This document shows, piece after piece, positions 15,666 through 24,113 of a DNA stretch of 48,696 bases. Origin of the DNA: Streptomyces sp. SolWspMP-5a-2. GTDB lineage: Bacteria > Actinomycetota > Actinomycetes > Streptomycetales > Streptomycetaceae. The notes below the pieces were generated by a model. The model was not told where the DNA came from. It made no database searches and saw only the letters and a list, made by a program, of their open reading frames with translations. Within the stretch, counting starts at the first letter, position 1. Each line of letters begins with the position of its first letter. The position numbers were made by a program, and so were the translations under genes. The stretch is taken from positions 1 through 48,696 of the forward strand of contig NZ_FMCI01000233.1 of assembly GCF_900091845.1 (NCBI RefSeq). Reading direction: 5' to 3'.

Positions 15666-16263
15666 CCGCCCGCGCCGCCGTCCGGTGCCACCACCCGGCG
15701 TGCCGCAGCATCGCGTGGTCACCGCCCGGCACCAGGGTGACCGAGGCCCGCGCGCCCGCCGCGGCGGCCCGCTCCACCAGCGCCTGCGACGCGCGCGGGT
15801 CGGTGATCCGGTCCCGGTCGCCGTGGAACACCACCACGTCCTTGCCCCGCAACTGCTCCACCGGCTCACCGTCCGGGCACCACGGGGCCAGCGCCAGCAC
15901 CCCGCGCACCTGGGGCGCGCAGGCGGCGCGCAGGGCCGCGCGCCCGCCCATCGAGTGCCCCACCAGCACGACCGGCACGTCCCCCGCGACCCCGGCGAGG
16001 ACGTCGAGCGCGGCCAGGGCGTCCTTCAGCGGGTCGGCCGCCGCGCCGTTCCAGCCCCGCACCCGGTAGCGGACCTCGCCGACGAGGACGCCCTCGCCCA
16101 CCGCCGCGGCGGCGGCGCGCACGAAGGGCCTCATCCGCAGCGCCGCCGGCTGCCAGCGCCCGGCCGGTCCCGTGCCGTTCTCCATGCCCCCGTGCAGGAA
16201 CAGCACGGCCGCCCCGACCGGATCCGCCGCCCGGCGTGTGACCAGTGCGCTCTGTCCCGTCAT
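15628..16263 (-). CDS. Alpha/beta hydrolase
   Basis: A 211-residue serine hydrolase of the alpha/beta fold: oxyanion region LFLHGGMENG, nucleophile elbow GHSMGG (in VVLVGHSMGGRAALRA), an acid-containing segment VVFHGDRDRITD and the catalytic histidine in GGDHAMLRHAGW. The start at 16263 has a strong GAAGGAG ribosome site. It is divergent from sigK and its promoter lies opposite the SigK-type promoter at 16334-16367. The 3' end overlaps the last STM40xx gene tail to tail. Substrate unknown; it may be an esterase or peptidase-like hydrolase. Confidence 0.88.
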   Translation of the reverse strand: MTGQSALVTRRAADPVGAAVLFLHGGMENGTGPAGRWQPAALRMRPFVRAAAAAVGEGVLVGEVRYRVRGWNGAAADPLKDALAALDVLAGVAGDVPVVLVGHSMGGRAALRAACAPQVRGVLALAPWCPDGEPVEQLRGKDVVVFHGDRDRITDPRASQALVERAAAAGARASVTLVPGGDHAMLRHAGWWHRTAARAVTGLLSSGAGAR

Positions 16264-16333
16264 CCCCGCTCCTTCGGTACCGCGTCCGGTTCCGGACCCG
16301 CTGTCGAGTGTCGCCCGGATCACTGCGCCGGAC

Positions 16334-16367
16334 GACCAATCCGAACACTGATCAGGATCGGATTACG
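16334..16367 (+). promoter_or_regulatory. Putative SigK-dependent promoter of sigK (autoregulation)
   Basis: CCAATCC (-35, 16336-16342), 16-base spacer, CGGATTA (-10, 16359-16365). The same 10-base ends (CCAATCCG and TCGGATTACG) with the same 14-base spacing recur upstream of the lipid operon at 23266-23299. It resembles the mycobacterial SigK promoter, reported with -35 CCATCC and -10 CCGAAT. The two arms also form a 7-bp inverted repeat (AATCCGA / TCGGATT). Predicted start about 25 bases before the GTG of sigK. Confidence 0.75.
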
Positions 16368-16397
16368 TCCGGAGCTGTCCCGACCACGGAGGACCCC

Positions 16398-16982
16398 GTG
16401 AAAGAAGCCGTTCACATCGGCGCCAACCCCGCGACGGAACCGGACCTGGAGGAATTGGTGGGCCTGGTCGCCCTCGGCGACGAGAAGGCGTTCGCCTCGG
16501 TGTACGACATCGTCGCCGGACCCGTCCTCGGCGTCGTCCGCGCCGTCCTGCGCGACCGGGCGCAGTCCGAGGAAGTCGCCCAGGAGGTGCTCGTCGAGGT
16601 GTGGCGCACCGCGCCGCGCTTCCGCGCCGACCGGGGGACGGCGATGAACTGGATCCTCACCCTCGGCCACCGCCGCGCGGTCGACCGGGTGCGGTCCGTC
16701 GAGGCCGCGGCCGCCCGCGACCACAAGGCCGCCCTGCTCGCCAGGACCCCCGAGTTCGACGAGGTCACCGAGCAGGTCGAGGCACGCCTCGAACGCGAAC
16801 AGGTGCGCCGCTGCCTGCGCACCCTCACCGAGATCCAGCGCCAGGCCGTCACCCTCGCCTACTACCGGGGGCTGACCTACCGGCAGGTCGCCGAGGCGCT
16901 GGCGCTGCCGCTCGGAACCGTCAAGACCCGACTGCGGGACGGGCTCATCCGCCTGCGCGACTGCCTGGGGGTGACCGCGTGA
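16398..16982 (+). CDS. sigK: ECF RNA polymerase sigma factor SigK
   Basis: A 194-residue extracytoplasmic-function sigma factor. Region 2 (DIVAGPVLGVVRAVLRDRAQSEEVAQEVLVEVW... FRADRGTAMNWILTLGHRRAVDRVR) and region 4 (LTEIQRQAVTLAYYRGLTYRQVAEALALPLGTVKTRLRDGLIRLRDCL) are intact and of SigK type. The GTG at 16398 follows GGAGG. It overlaps the next gene, an RskA-type anti-sigma factor, by GTGA. The arrangement matches M. tuberculosis Rv0445c-Rv0444c, and the neighbouring lipid operon matches Rv0446c-Rv0449c. Likely autoregulated from the promoter at 16334-16367. Confidence 0.93.
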   Translation: MKEAVHIGANPATEPDLEELVGLVALGDEKAFASVYDIVAGPVLGVVRAVLRDRAQSEEVAQEVLVEVWRTAPRFRADRGTAMNWILTLGHRRAVDRVRSVEAAAARDHKAALLARTPEFDEVTEQVEARLEREQVRRCLRTLTEIQRQAVTLAYYRGLTYRQVAEALALPLGTVKTRLRDGLIRLRDCLGVTA

Positions 16983-17731
16983 TCACCGCCGACCTGCACC
17001 TGCTGACCGGCGCCTACGCCGTGGACGCGCTGTCCGACGACGAACGCGCCGTCTTCGAGCGCCACCTCCTGGACTGCGAGGCGTGCGCCCAGGAGACCGC
17101 CGAGCTGACCGCCGCGGCCGCCCGGCTCGGCCTCGCCGTCACCGAGACCCCGCGCCCCGCCCTGCGCGAACAGGTGCTGCGCAGCATCACCACCGTCCGG
17201 CAGGACGCCCCCGGCGGCCCGGCCGTCCCCCGCGCCTCCGGCGCCGCCGCCCGCAACCGGGCCCTCTCCCGGTGGGCGCTGGCCGCCTGTGTCGCCGCGG
17301 CCGCCACCTTCGGCGGCACCACGATCTGGCAGCACCAGCGCGCCGAGGACGCGATCAACCGGGCCGACCGCGCCGAACAGGCCACCGACGGCGTCACCGC
17401 GGTGCTCGCCGCGCCCGACGCCAGGACCAGGGTCGCCCGCCTCGCGGACGGCGCCACCGGCACCGTCGTCGTCTCGCACAGCCGCGACCGGGCCGTGTTC
17501 GCGGTCTCCGGGATGGCGAGCCCGCCGTCCGGGAAGGTCTACCAGCTCTGGTTCGACGACGCCGGGACGATGCGGTCGGCCGGACTGATGGCGCCGGGCT
17601 CGGGCGACCAGACGGTGCTCCTCAAGGGGGCCGTCGACGGCGCGTCCGGGATGGGCATCACCGTGGAGCCCGCGGGCGGATCGGACCGGCCCTCCGGCGC
17701 GCCGATCGCCCTGATGGAACTCCCCGCCTGA
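16979..17731 (+). CDS. rskA: Anti-sigma factor RskA
   Basis: A 250-residue single-pass membrane anti-sigma factor. The cytoplasmic N-terminal domain has the zinc-binding anti-sigma motif H29-x3-C33-x2-C36 (FERHLLDCEACAQ), then a transmembrane segment (about 98-120, WALAACVAAAATFGGTTIW) and an extracytoplasmic RskA-C domain (VVVSHSRDRAVFAVSGM... VYQLWFDDAGTMRSAGLM). It holds SigK inactive until signal-dependent proteolysis releases it. Translationally coupled to sigK by GTGA overlap. Confidence 0.93.
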   Translation: MITADLHLLTGAYAVDALSDDERAVFERHLLDCEACAQETAELTAAAARLGLAVTETPRPALREQVLRSITTVRQDAPGGPAVPRASGAAARNRALSRWALAACVAAAATFGGTTIWQHQRAEDAINRADRAEQATDGVTAVLAAPDARTRVARLADGATGTVVVSHSRDRAVFAVSGMASPPSGKVYQLWFDDAGTMRSAGLMAPGSGDQTVLLKGAVDGASGMGITVEPAGGSDRPSGAPIALMELPA

Positions 17732-17769
17732 CGGGCCGAGCGCCCTGACGCACCTTCCCGCGTGACGAA

Positions 17770-17796
17770 GGGCGCGGCTCCCCCGAAGCCGCGCCC
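17770..17796. terminator. Bidirectional hairpin between rskA and the lipid operon
   Basis: A perfect 10-bp stem GGGCGCGGCT / AGCCGCGCCC with a 7-base loop lies between two convergent stop codons (17731 and 17806). No T-tract, as expected in high-GC actinobacteria; its position supports termination for both strands. Confidence 0.75.
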
Positions 17797-17805
17797 CCGC
17801 CGGCC

Positions 17806-18624
17806 TCACACCTCCCGCGGCGCCTGCCGCTTCGGCGGGCGCGGGAAGAAGCCGCTGGTGCGGGCCGCGTACGCGGCGAACCCCGGACGCTCGGCCATGT
17901 GCCGCTCGAGCAGCCGCTTCCCGCTGCCCCAGATCAGCAGATAGCTCATCACCAGCGGCGACACGACCGTCGTCGCGGCGGCGGGCCAGGCGTCGCAGAC
18001 GAACAGGAACAGACCCCACCAGACACAGAAGTCACCGAAGTAGTTCGGGTGCCGCGTCCAGCTCCACAGCCCGCGGTCCATGATCCGCCCCCGGTGGGCC
18101 GGATCGGACTTGAAGCGCGCGAGCTGCGCGTCCCCGACCGCCTCGAAGCCCACGCCGAACAGGACCAGCGCGGTACCCGCCCACGCGAAGCCGCTGACCG
18201 GACCGGAGACGTACATCGCGGCCTGCACGGGCAGCGACACCAGCCAGACCAGGGCGCCCTGGAGGAGATAGACCATCCGCAGCGCGTACAGGGACCGGTT
18301 GCCGGGCGCCTTCGCCAGCATCCGCTCGTAGCGCGGGTCCTCACCGTGCCCGGCGCCGCGCCGGGCGATGTGCGCGGCCAGCCGCAGCCCCCACAGCACG
18401 GTGAGCCCCGTCACCAGCCCCCGCCGCACCGGATCGCCCGAACCGGTCGACGCGGCGCAGGCCACCACCGCGACCACCGCGAAGGCGACCCCCCACGCCA
18501 CGTCCACGATCCGGTGCACACCGCGCCGCACGGCGATCGCGAACGTCACCAGCATGACGGCGAGCGCGGCGAGCGCCGCCCAGCCGAGACCGGCCGCGAA
18601 CGACCCCCATCCGAATCCGTTCAC
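17806..18624 (-). CDS. DUF1295 membrane protein (steroid-5-alpha-reductase-like)
   Basis: A 272-residue polytopic protein of the DUF1295 family, similar to Rv0446c. It has about six hydrophobic segments and the conserved region MDRGLWSWTRHPNYFGDFCVWWGLFLF followed by SYLLIWGSGKRLLERHMAERPGF. The fold is related to steroid reductases and isoprenylcysteine methyltransferases, and homologues sit with fatty-acid-modifying methyltransferases in many bacteria. The GTG overlaps the upstream stop (GTGA), which makes it the last gene of the operon. A role in reducing or modifying the methyltransferase product is plausible but unproven. Confidence 0.9.
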   Translation of the reverse strand: MNGFGWGSFAAGLGWAALAALAVMLVTFAIAVRRGVHRIVDVAWGVAFAVVAVVACAASTGSGDPVRRGLVTGLTVLWGLRLAAHIARRGAGHGEDPRYERMLAKAPGNRSLYALRMVYLLQGALVWLVSLPVQAAMYVSGPVSGFAWAGTALVLFGVGFEAVGDAQLARFKSDPAHRGRIMDRGLWSWTRHPNYFGDFCVWWGLFLFVCDAWPAAATTVVSPLVMSYLLIWGSGKRLLERHMAERPGFAAYAARTSGFFPRPPKRQAPREV

Positions 18625-19931
18625 AGCCGCTCCAGCCCCTCGTACCAGTCCCGTGGTGTCGACGGCATGCCGCTGCCGCCACCGGGCGCGGGCCGCACGG
18701 ACAGGATCTGGTCGACCCCCATCCGCCGCTCCTCGAACGCCAGTGCCCCGCCCACCAGATACAGCCGCCACACCCGCGCGGTCTCGGTGCCGACGAGCGC
18801 GACGACGTCGTCCCAGCGCTCCTCCAGCGTGCGGTGCCACGCCTCGACCGTCCGCACGTAGTGCTCGCGCATCGACTCCACCGCCCGCACCTCGAGACCC
18901 GCGTCCTCCAGCAGCCCCACCGTCTCGCCGACCGGCCGCATGTGCATGTCGGGCGCGATGTACGCCTCGATGAACGCCCCGCCGCCCGGCGCGTTGGTGC
19001 CGCGCGCCATCTGCTGCACCAGCACCCGCCCCAGCGGCCGCACCATCCGGTGCAGCGCCGACGCGAACGCCGGGTACTCGGCGTCCCCGACGTGCTCGCC
19101 CATCTCGACGGTGGACACCGCGTCGTAGCCGCCGCCCGAGATGTCCCGGTAGTCCTGGCACACCACCTCGACCCGGTCTCCCAGACCGCGCGCGGCGACC
19201 TGCTCGCGCACGTGCGCCGCCTGCTCGGCGGCCAGCGTCACGGCCGTCACCCGCGCCTGGTGCCGCTCCGCCGCGTACAGCGTCAGCGACCCCCAGCCGC
19301 ACCCGATGTCGAGCAGCCGGGCCCCGGGGACGAGCGCCAGCTTGCGGCAGATCAGCTCCAGCTTGGCGCGCTGCGCGTCGACCGCCCCGAACGACGGGTC
19401 GTCACTGACCCAGTAGCCGCACGAGTACGCCATCGTCTCGTCCAGCAGCAGTCGGTAGAAGGCGTTCGACAGGTCGTAGTGATGGCGGACGGCGGCCCGG
19501 TCGCGGGCCCTGCTGTGCAGACCGCCACGCAGCCGCGCCTGGGAGGCGGGCGCCGGGGGCCGCGGTCCGGCCGCCCCGAGCAGCAGCGCGGTCCCGGCCG
19601 CCCGCGCCAGCTCCGCCACGCCGGGGGAGGGGGCGTGCAGCCGCTGCTCGCGGGCCGCCGACCACATCGTGCGCAGCCCCTCGGCGAGGCTGCCCTCGAC
19701 GTCGACCTCACCGGTGACGTACGCCTGCGCCAGGCCCAGTTCGCCCGGCTGCCACAGCAGCCTGCGCAGCGCGCGCCGGGAGCGCACCACGATCACGGGG
19801 CCGGTGGGCGGCCCCGCCTCGCTGCCGTCCCAGGCGCGCAGCCGCACCGGCAGGGGGCCGCCGAGCGCGGTCTCGACGAGCGCGGCGAGGCGCTGGGCTG
19901 CACCGGACTTCGCGGTTCGGGTGGGGCTCAT
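18621..19931 (-). CDS. Cyclopropane-fatty-acyl-phospholipid synthase-like methyltransferase, copy 2
   Basis: A 436-residue SAM-dependent methyltransferase of the CFA synthase family. An N-terminal lipid-binding half is followed by HHYDLSNAFYRLLLDETMAYSCGYW, then the SAM motif LLDIGCGWGSLTLYAAE and VSTVEMGEHVG. The family transfers a methyl group to acyl-chain double bonds in membrane lipids, forming cyclopropane or methyl-branched chains. ATGA overlap with the copy before it. The single M. tuberculosis counterpart is Rv0447c (ufaA1); here there are two divergent copies, which may act on different substrates. Confidence 0.92.
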   Translation of the reverse strand: MSPTRTAKSGAAQRLAALVETALGGPLPVRLRAWDGSEAGPPTGPVIVVRSRRALRRLLWQPGELGLAQAYVTGEVDVEGSLAEGLRTMWSAAREQRLHAPSPGVAELARAAGTALLLGAAGPRPPAPASQARLRGGLHSRARDRAAVRHHYDLSNAFYRLLLDETMAYSCGYWVSDDPSFGAVDAQRAKLELICRKLALVPGARLLDIGCGWGSLTLYAAERHQARVTAVTLAAEQAAHVREQVAARGLGDRVEVVCQDYRDISGGGYDAVSTVEMGEHVGDAEYPAFASALHRMVRPLGRVLVQQMARGTNAPGGGAFIEAYIAPDMHMRPVGETVGLLEDAGLEVRAVESMREHYVRTVEAWHRTLEERWDDVVALVGTETARVWRLYLVGGALAFEERRMGVDQILSVRPAPGGGSGMPSTPRDWYEGLERL

Positions 19932-21223
19932 CGTGCGGGGTGCTCCTCGTCCTCACGGGTGAACAGGTACTGCTGGACATCGAGGTATCCGGAGCGGAAC
20001 CCGGCCTCGGAGTAGGCGAGGTAGAAGGTCCACATCCGGCGGAACGTCTCGTCGAAGCCGAGCGCGTCCACCTCCCCGGCGCGCTCGGTGAAACGTTCGC
20101 GCCACAGCCGCAGCGTCTCGGCGTAGTGCCCGCCGTAGCCGTCCCGGCGGGCGGTGCGCAGCGTGGTGTGCTCCCGGACGGTCTCGTCGATCGCCTCCAC
20201 GGACGGCAGCAGCCCGCCGGGGAAGATGTACTTGGAGATCCAGGTGAAGGTGTCCCGGCTGGCCACCATCCGGTCGTGCGGCATCGTGATGGCCTGGAGC
20301 ACGGCCCGCCCGCCGGGCGCGAGCCGCGCGTCGATGGTGCGGAAGTACTCCGCCCAGAACTCGGCGCCGACCGCCTCGATCATCTCCACGCTGACGACGG
20401 CGTCGTAGCGGCCCGTGGACTCGCGGTAGTCGCGCAGTTCGACGCTGACCCGGTCGGCGAGACCGGCCTCGGCGATCCGCTCCAGGGCCAGTTCGCGCTG
20501 CTCGCGGGAGAGGGTGAGCGAGGTGACGCGGGCACCGCGGGCGGCGGCGCGGAGCGCGAGTTCGCCCCAGCCGGTGCCGATCTCCAGGACCTCGCTGCCC
20601 TCACCGACCTGCGCGAGGTCCAGCAGCCGGTCGATCTTGCGCTGCTGCGCGGCGGCCAGCAGGCTCCAGTCGGCCGGGAAGCCGCGGAAGACCGCCGACG
20701 AGTAGCTGAGCGTGTCGTCGAGGAAGAGGGCGAACAGGTCGTTCGACAGGTCGTAGTGACGGCTGATGTTGTCGCGCGCGCCGTCCGGCGTGTTGAGCTG
20801 GACGCCGGGCCTGCGCAGCGCCCACAGCCCGCGCAGCCGCTGCAGCGGCGCCGGGATCAGCCGTGCCGCGTTCCCCGCCAGCACGGTCAGGACGCCCACC
20901 AGGTCGGGCGCGTCCCACTCGCCCGCCATGTACGACTCGCCGAAGCCGACCAGGCCCTGGCTGCCGATCCGGGCGTGGAACGCCTTGGGGTCGCGGATGT
21001 CGAGGACGGGTCCGCCGAGCCCGGCGGTGCTGCCGTCGGCGAACCGCACCCGCAGCGGCAGCCGGTCCAGGGTCCGGCGCAGGATCGCGGTGGTGACGGC
21101 GGTGCGCGCCGACGACGACTTCGGCGGCGCGGCCACGTCCGGCCAGCGGTCCCCGTCCACCGGCGAGGTGCGGGGGGCCGGCACCGACGGCCGGACGGCG
21201 GAGCGGGGTTGGGCGGTCGTCAT
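19928..21223 (-). CDS. Cyclopropane-fatty-acyl-phospholipid synthase-like methyltransferase, copy 1
   Basis: A 431-residue CFA-synthase-family methyltransferase with RHYDLSNDLFALFLDDTLSYSSAVF, SAM motif VLEIGTGWGELALRAAARG and VVSVEMIEAVGAEFWAEYF, ending LAYSEAGFRSGYLDVQQYLF. The ATG at 21223 has GGAGAAAG upstream and overlaps the DUF1365 stop (ATGA). A long open frame further upstream is shadow. The C-terminus resembles the UfaA1-type proteins of the mycobacterial sigK locus more than copy 2 does (inference). Acts on membrane-lipid acyl chains. Confidence 0.92.
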   Translation of the reverse strand: MTTAQPRSAVRPSVPAPRTSPVDGDRWPDVAAPPKSSSARTAVTTAILRRTLDRLPLRVRFADGSTAGLGGPVLDIRDPKAFHARIGSQGLVGFGESYMAGEWDAPDLVGVLTVLAGNAARLIPAPLQRLRGLWALRRPGVQLNTPDGARDNISRHYDLSNDLFALFLDDTLSYSSAVFRGFPADWSLLAAAQQRKIDRLLDLAQVGEGSEVLEIGTGWGELALRAAARGARVTSLTLSREQRELALERIAEAGLADRVSVELRDYRESTGRYDAVVSVEMIEAVGAEFWAEYFRTIDARLAPGGRAVLQAITMPHDRMVASRDTFTWISKYIFPGGLLPSVEAIDETVREHTTLRTARRDGYGGHYAETLRLWRERFTERAGEVDALGFDETFRRMWTFYLAYSEAGFRSGYLDVQQYLFTREDEEHPAR

Positions 21224-21948
21224 GACACTTTCTCCGGGTTCTGGTGGGCGGGCCGGGGCTGGACGGGCAGCCGGCGCAGGAACAGGCGGATGCCGTGCAG
21301 CCGGATGGCGGCGGACACGGCGAGGGTCGACAGGGGGTGGCGCAGGGCCAGCCGCAGCAGGGTGCCGGGGGAGGCGGCGCTGCGGGCGCCCCGCACGGTC
21401 GCGGTGAACGGACGGCCGCCGTCCCGTTCCAGGTGCACCGTGAGGTCCAGGCGCTCGCCCGGCTCGGGCAGGCGCATCCGGTAGCGGCCGTCGACCGGGA
21501 AGAACGGCGAGACGTAGAACTCCTTGTCCACCGAAGCCCGTCCGGAGGCGTCGGGACGCAGCAGGTAGGAGTGGCGTCCGCCGTAGGTGTTGTGGACCTC
21601 GGCGACCACGCAGCGCTGGACGCCGTCGGGGCCGTGGCACCAGTAGAGGGTGAGGGGGTTGAAGACGTACCCGAGGACCCGCGCGTGGGTGAGCATCACC
21701 ACGGGGCCGCCCTCCAGGTCGACGCCGTGTCCGGCGAGGAACGCGTCGAGCCCGGCGCGGACCGTCGGGGCGTCCCCGCAGAAGTGGTCGCGCGGGTCGA
21801 ACCGGGCCAGGACCCCGAGCCCGCGCGGGAGTTCGGGCGGCCGGTCGGGGTCGACGAGCCACATGTACGTCCGGTGGCGCAGCGCGTGCCGCACCGGCGC
21901 GGTGCGCACATGGCTGATCGCGCAGCGGTAGAGGGCGGGCGCGCTCAC
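21220..21948 (-). CDS. DUF1365 protein (Rv0448c-like)
   Basis: A 242-residue DUF1365 protein. Conserved features: N-terminal ALYRCAISHVRTAPVRHALRHRTYMWLVD, FDPRDHFCG, and the hallmark GYVFNPLTLYWCH with VVAEVHNTYGGRHSYLL and KEFYVSPFFPVDGRY. Members always lie next to an FAD oxidoreductase and CFA-like methyltransferases; the biochemical role is not known. GTG start overlaps the upstream stop (GTGA). Confidence 0.9.
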   Translation of the reverse strand: MSAPALYRCAISHVRTAPVRHALRHRTYMWLVDPDRPPELPRGLGVLARFDPRDHFCGDAPTVRAGLDAFLAGHGVDLEGGPVVMLTHARVLGYVFNPLTLYWCHGPDGVQRCVVAEVHNTYGGRHSYLLRPDASGRASVDKEFYVSPFFPVDGRYRMRLPEPGERLDLTVHLERDGGRPFTATVRGARSAASPGTLLRLALRHPLSTLAVSAAIRLHGIRLFLRRLPVQPRPAHQNPEKVS

Positions 21949-23231
21949 CAGCGCACCCCCAGCGCCGCGGCGGCCTGCGCCCCCGACCGGCAGCCGTCCT
22001 CGTGGAAGCCCCAGCCGTGGTAGGCGCCCGCGTAGGCGGTCACGGCGGTGTTCAGCTCCGGGAGCCTGGCCTGCGCGGCGACCGACTCCGGCGTGTAGAC
22101 GGGGTGTTCGTACACCATCCGGGCCAGCACCCGCTCCGGATCGACCCGGTCCTCCCCGCCCAGCGTGACGACGAACGTCTCCGGCGCGTCGAGCCGCTGG
22201 AGCCGGTTCATGTCGTAGCTGACCCGCACCCGCTCGGCGCCGGTCGAGCACGACGGCATCAGGTAGTTCCAGGACGCGCGGGCCCCCCGGGAGCGCGGCA
22301 GCAGCGTGGTGTCGGTGTGCAGCAGGGTCGCGTTGCGGGAGTACCGGAACGCCCCCAGGACGTCCTTCTCCGCGGGCGTCGCGTCGGCCAGCAGCGCCAG
22401 CGCCTGGTCCGGGTGGACGGCGACGACGACGGAGTCGTACGCGTCCGTGGTGCCGTCCCGCCCGGTGATCTCGACGCCGTCGGGGTGCCGCCGCAGCGCC
22501 CGTACCGGAGCGGACAGGCGAACCGAGTCGATCCGCTCGGCGACCCGGTCGACGTACGCGTGCGAACCGCCGGTCACGGTGCGCCAGGTGGGGGCGCCGG
22601 TGACGGAGAGCATGCCGTGGTGGTCGAGGAAGCGGAACAGGTACGCGGCCGGGTAGCGCAGCGCGGTCTGCGCGTCGCAGGACCAGACCGCCGACACCAG
22701 CGGGGTCATGAAGTGCGCGCGGAAGTAGGGCGAGAAGCGCTCCCGGTCGAGGAACTCGCCCAGGGTGCGGCCCGATCCGGGCTCCCGGGCGAGCAGCCTG
22801 CGGGCCGCCCGGTGGAACGCGGGCACCTCGACGAGCATCCGCAGGTACGGTCCGCGCAGCGCGTTGCGGGGGCGGGCGAAGAGGCCCGAGAGCCCGTGCG
22901 CGCCCGCGTACTCCAGACCGCACCCCTCGCACCGCACCGACATGCTCATCTCCGACTCCTGCGTCGGGACGCCGAGTTCCTCGAAGAGGCGCAGCAGATG
23001 CGGATAGGTGCGGCGGTTGTGCACGATGAAGCCGGAGTCGACCCGGTGGGCGGTGCCGTCGCGCGAGGTGAGCGTGTGCGTGTGGGCGTGGCCGCCGAGC
23101 CGGTCGTCGGCCTCGTACAGCGTGACGTGCGAGGTGCGGGAGAGGACGTACGCGGCCGTCAGTCCCGCCACCCCGCTGCCCACGACGGCCGTTCGCCGCC
23201 GCTCCGCCCCACCGCGTGGCGTGTCCGACAT
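21945..23231 (-). CDS. FAD-dependent oxidoreductase (Rv0449c-like)
   Basis: A 428-residue flavoprotein of the amine oxidase/NAD(P)-binding family. It opens with the Rossmann motif VVGSGVAGLTAAYVLSR and YEADDRLGGHAHT, and has the C-terminal FAD segment TAYAGAYHGWGFHEDG. First gene of the five-gene lipid operon, with a strong AAGGAG ribosome site and a SigK-type promoter 35-68 bp upstream. In alphaproteobacteria similar FAD/CFA/DUF1365 sets are induced by singlet oxygen and make modified fatty acids. The substrate here is presumed to be a membrane-lipid acyl chain (inference). Confidence 0.92.
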   Translation of the reverse strand: MSDTPRGGAERRRTAVVGSGVAGLTAAYVLSRTSHVTLYEADDRLGGHAHTHTLTSRDGTAHRVDSGFIVHNRRTYPHLLRLFEELGVPTQESEMSMSVRCEGCGLEYAGAHGLSGLFARPRNALRGPYLRMLVEVPAFHRAARRLLAREPGSGRTLGEFLDRERFSPYFRAHFMTPLVSAVWSCDAQTALRYPAAYLFRFLDHHGMLSVTGAPTWRTVTGGSHAYVDRVAERIDSVRLSAPVRALRRHPDGVEITGRDGTTDAYDSVVVAVHPDQALALLADATPAEKDVLGAFRYSRNATLLHTDTTLLPRSRGARASWNYLMPSCSTGAERVRVSYDMNRLQRLDAPETFVVTLGGEDRVDPERVLARMVYEHPVYTPESVAAQARLPELNTAVTAYAGAYHGWGFHEDGCRSGAQAAAALGVRW

Positions 23232-23265
23232 CGCTTCTCCTTCTGTCGCCGACCCCTGACTCGCC

Positions 23266-23299
23266 CGTAATCCGAAGCCGGTACCTCAGCGGATTGGCC
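23266..23299 (-). promoter_or_regulatory. Putative SigK-dependent promoter of the lipid operon
   Basis: On the minus strand: CCAATCC (-35), 16-base spacer, CGGATTA (-10), with flanks matching the sigK promoter at 16334-16367 (CCAATCCG and TCGGATTACG, 14 bases between). Predicted start about 28 bases before the ATG at 23231. The shared sequence and spacing suggest both are transcribed by SigK. Confidence 0.75.
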
Positions 23300-23445
23300 T
23301 AAGTCCGATCTTCCTGAAACCACTCGACCGGCAGGCGCGTCCCGTAGGCACGGGGACAGGTGCGCGGAGCACCCGCGCGGGACGCCGTCCGGGTGAATCC
23401 GGCGGGCGATGATCACAACGCGTGCCCGCCGGTTGTCATACGGTC

Positions 23446-24096
23446 ATGACGATCGACGCGCTGCCGCAGCAGCCCATGCCGTCCCATCCGCGCCGCCGCG
23501 ACACCCGCGCCCCCCTGCCCGGCCCTGCCGAGCGGGGCCGTCTGCGCCGCGCCTGGCACCTGACCGAACAGCAGGTCGCCGAGGCGTTCGGGGTGACGGC
23601 GGCGACCGTGCGCTCCTGGGAGACGGGCCGCACCACCCCGACCGGACTGCGCAGAGCGGCCTACGCGGCGTTCCTGAGCGGCCTGGCCCAGGGCCTGTCG
23701 CCCGCCGAGGCGCCACCCCGCGACCCGGGCGGGGCGCGGACCGGAGCGGGAACCGGCAGGATCCGCCGCGGCGGCGGTGCCCGGAAGGCCCGGACGGAGC
23801 GTGGGGTCACCGGCGGGACGGCGGCGTCGGAGCTTCCCCGGGCGCGGGACGGGGAGGGCGCGCGCCGGGAGTGCCCGGCTCCCCGGGTGCCGTCCGCGCC
23901 AAAGGCGGTGACGGTCCACCGGCCGGCCGTCGTGCTGCGCGGCCGGTTCCCGGGGACCGCCGGACGGTCGGTGACCCCGGGGCCCGATCCGGTCTCGCCC
24001 GCGCGGCGCCGCAGACTGCGGGTGATGGCCGCGGCGGCGGGCGTCTGGACCGTCGTCCTGCACCTCATGGCCAGCGCGCCGCCGCCGCACGGGTGA
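23446..24096 (+). CDS. Helix-turn-helix protein with C-terminal membrane segment
   Basis: A 216-residue protein. An N-terminal HTH lies at about 30-75 (RGRLRRAWHLTEQQVAEAFGVTAATVRSWETGRTTPTGLRRAAYAAFL), then a long Arg/Gly/Pro-rich low-complexity linker and a short C-terminal hydrophobic helix (VMAAAAGVWTVVLHLMAS). This suggests a membrane-tethered DNA-binding protein, but the order is only inferred. No good ribosome site precedes the ATG. It is convergent with the Asp23 gene at 24114 and separate from the lipid operon. Target unknown. Confidence 0.72.
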   Translation: MTIDALPQQPMPSHPRRRDTRAPLPGPAERGRLRRAWHLTEQQVAEAFGVTAATVRSWETGRTTPTGLRRAAYAAFLSGLAQGLSPAEAPPRDPGGARTGAGTGRIRRGGGARKARTERGVTGGTAASELPRARDGEGARRECPAPRVPSAPKAVTVHRPAVVLRGRFPGTAGRSVTPGPDPVSPARRRRLRVMAAAAGVWTVVLHLMASAPPPHG

Positions 24097-24113
24097 GGAC
24101 AGGGGGCGCGGGG

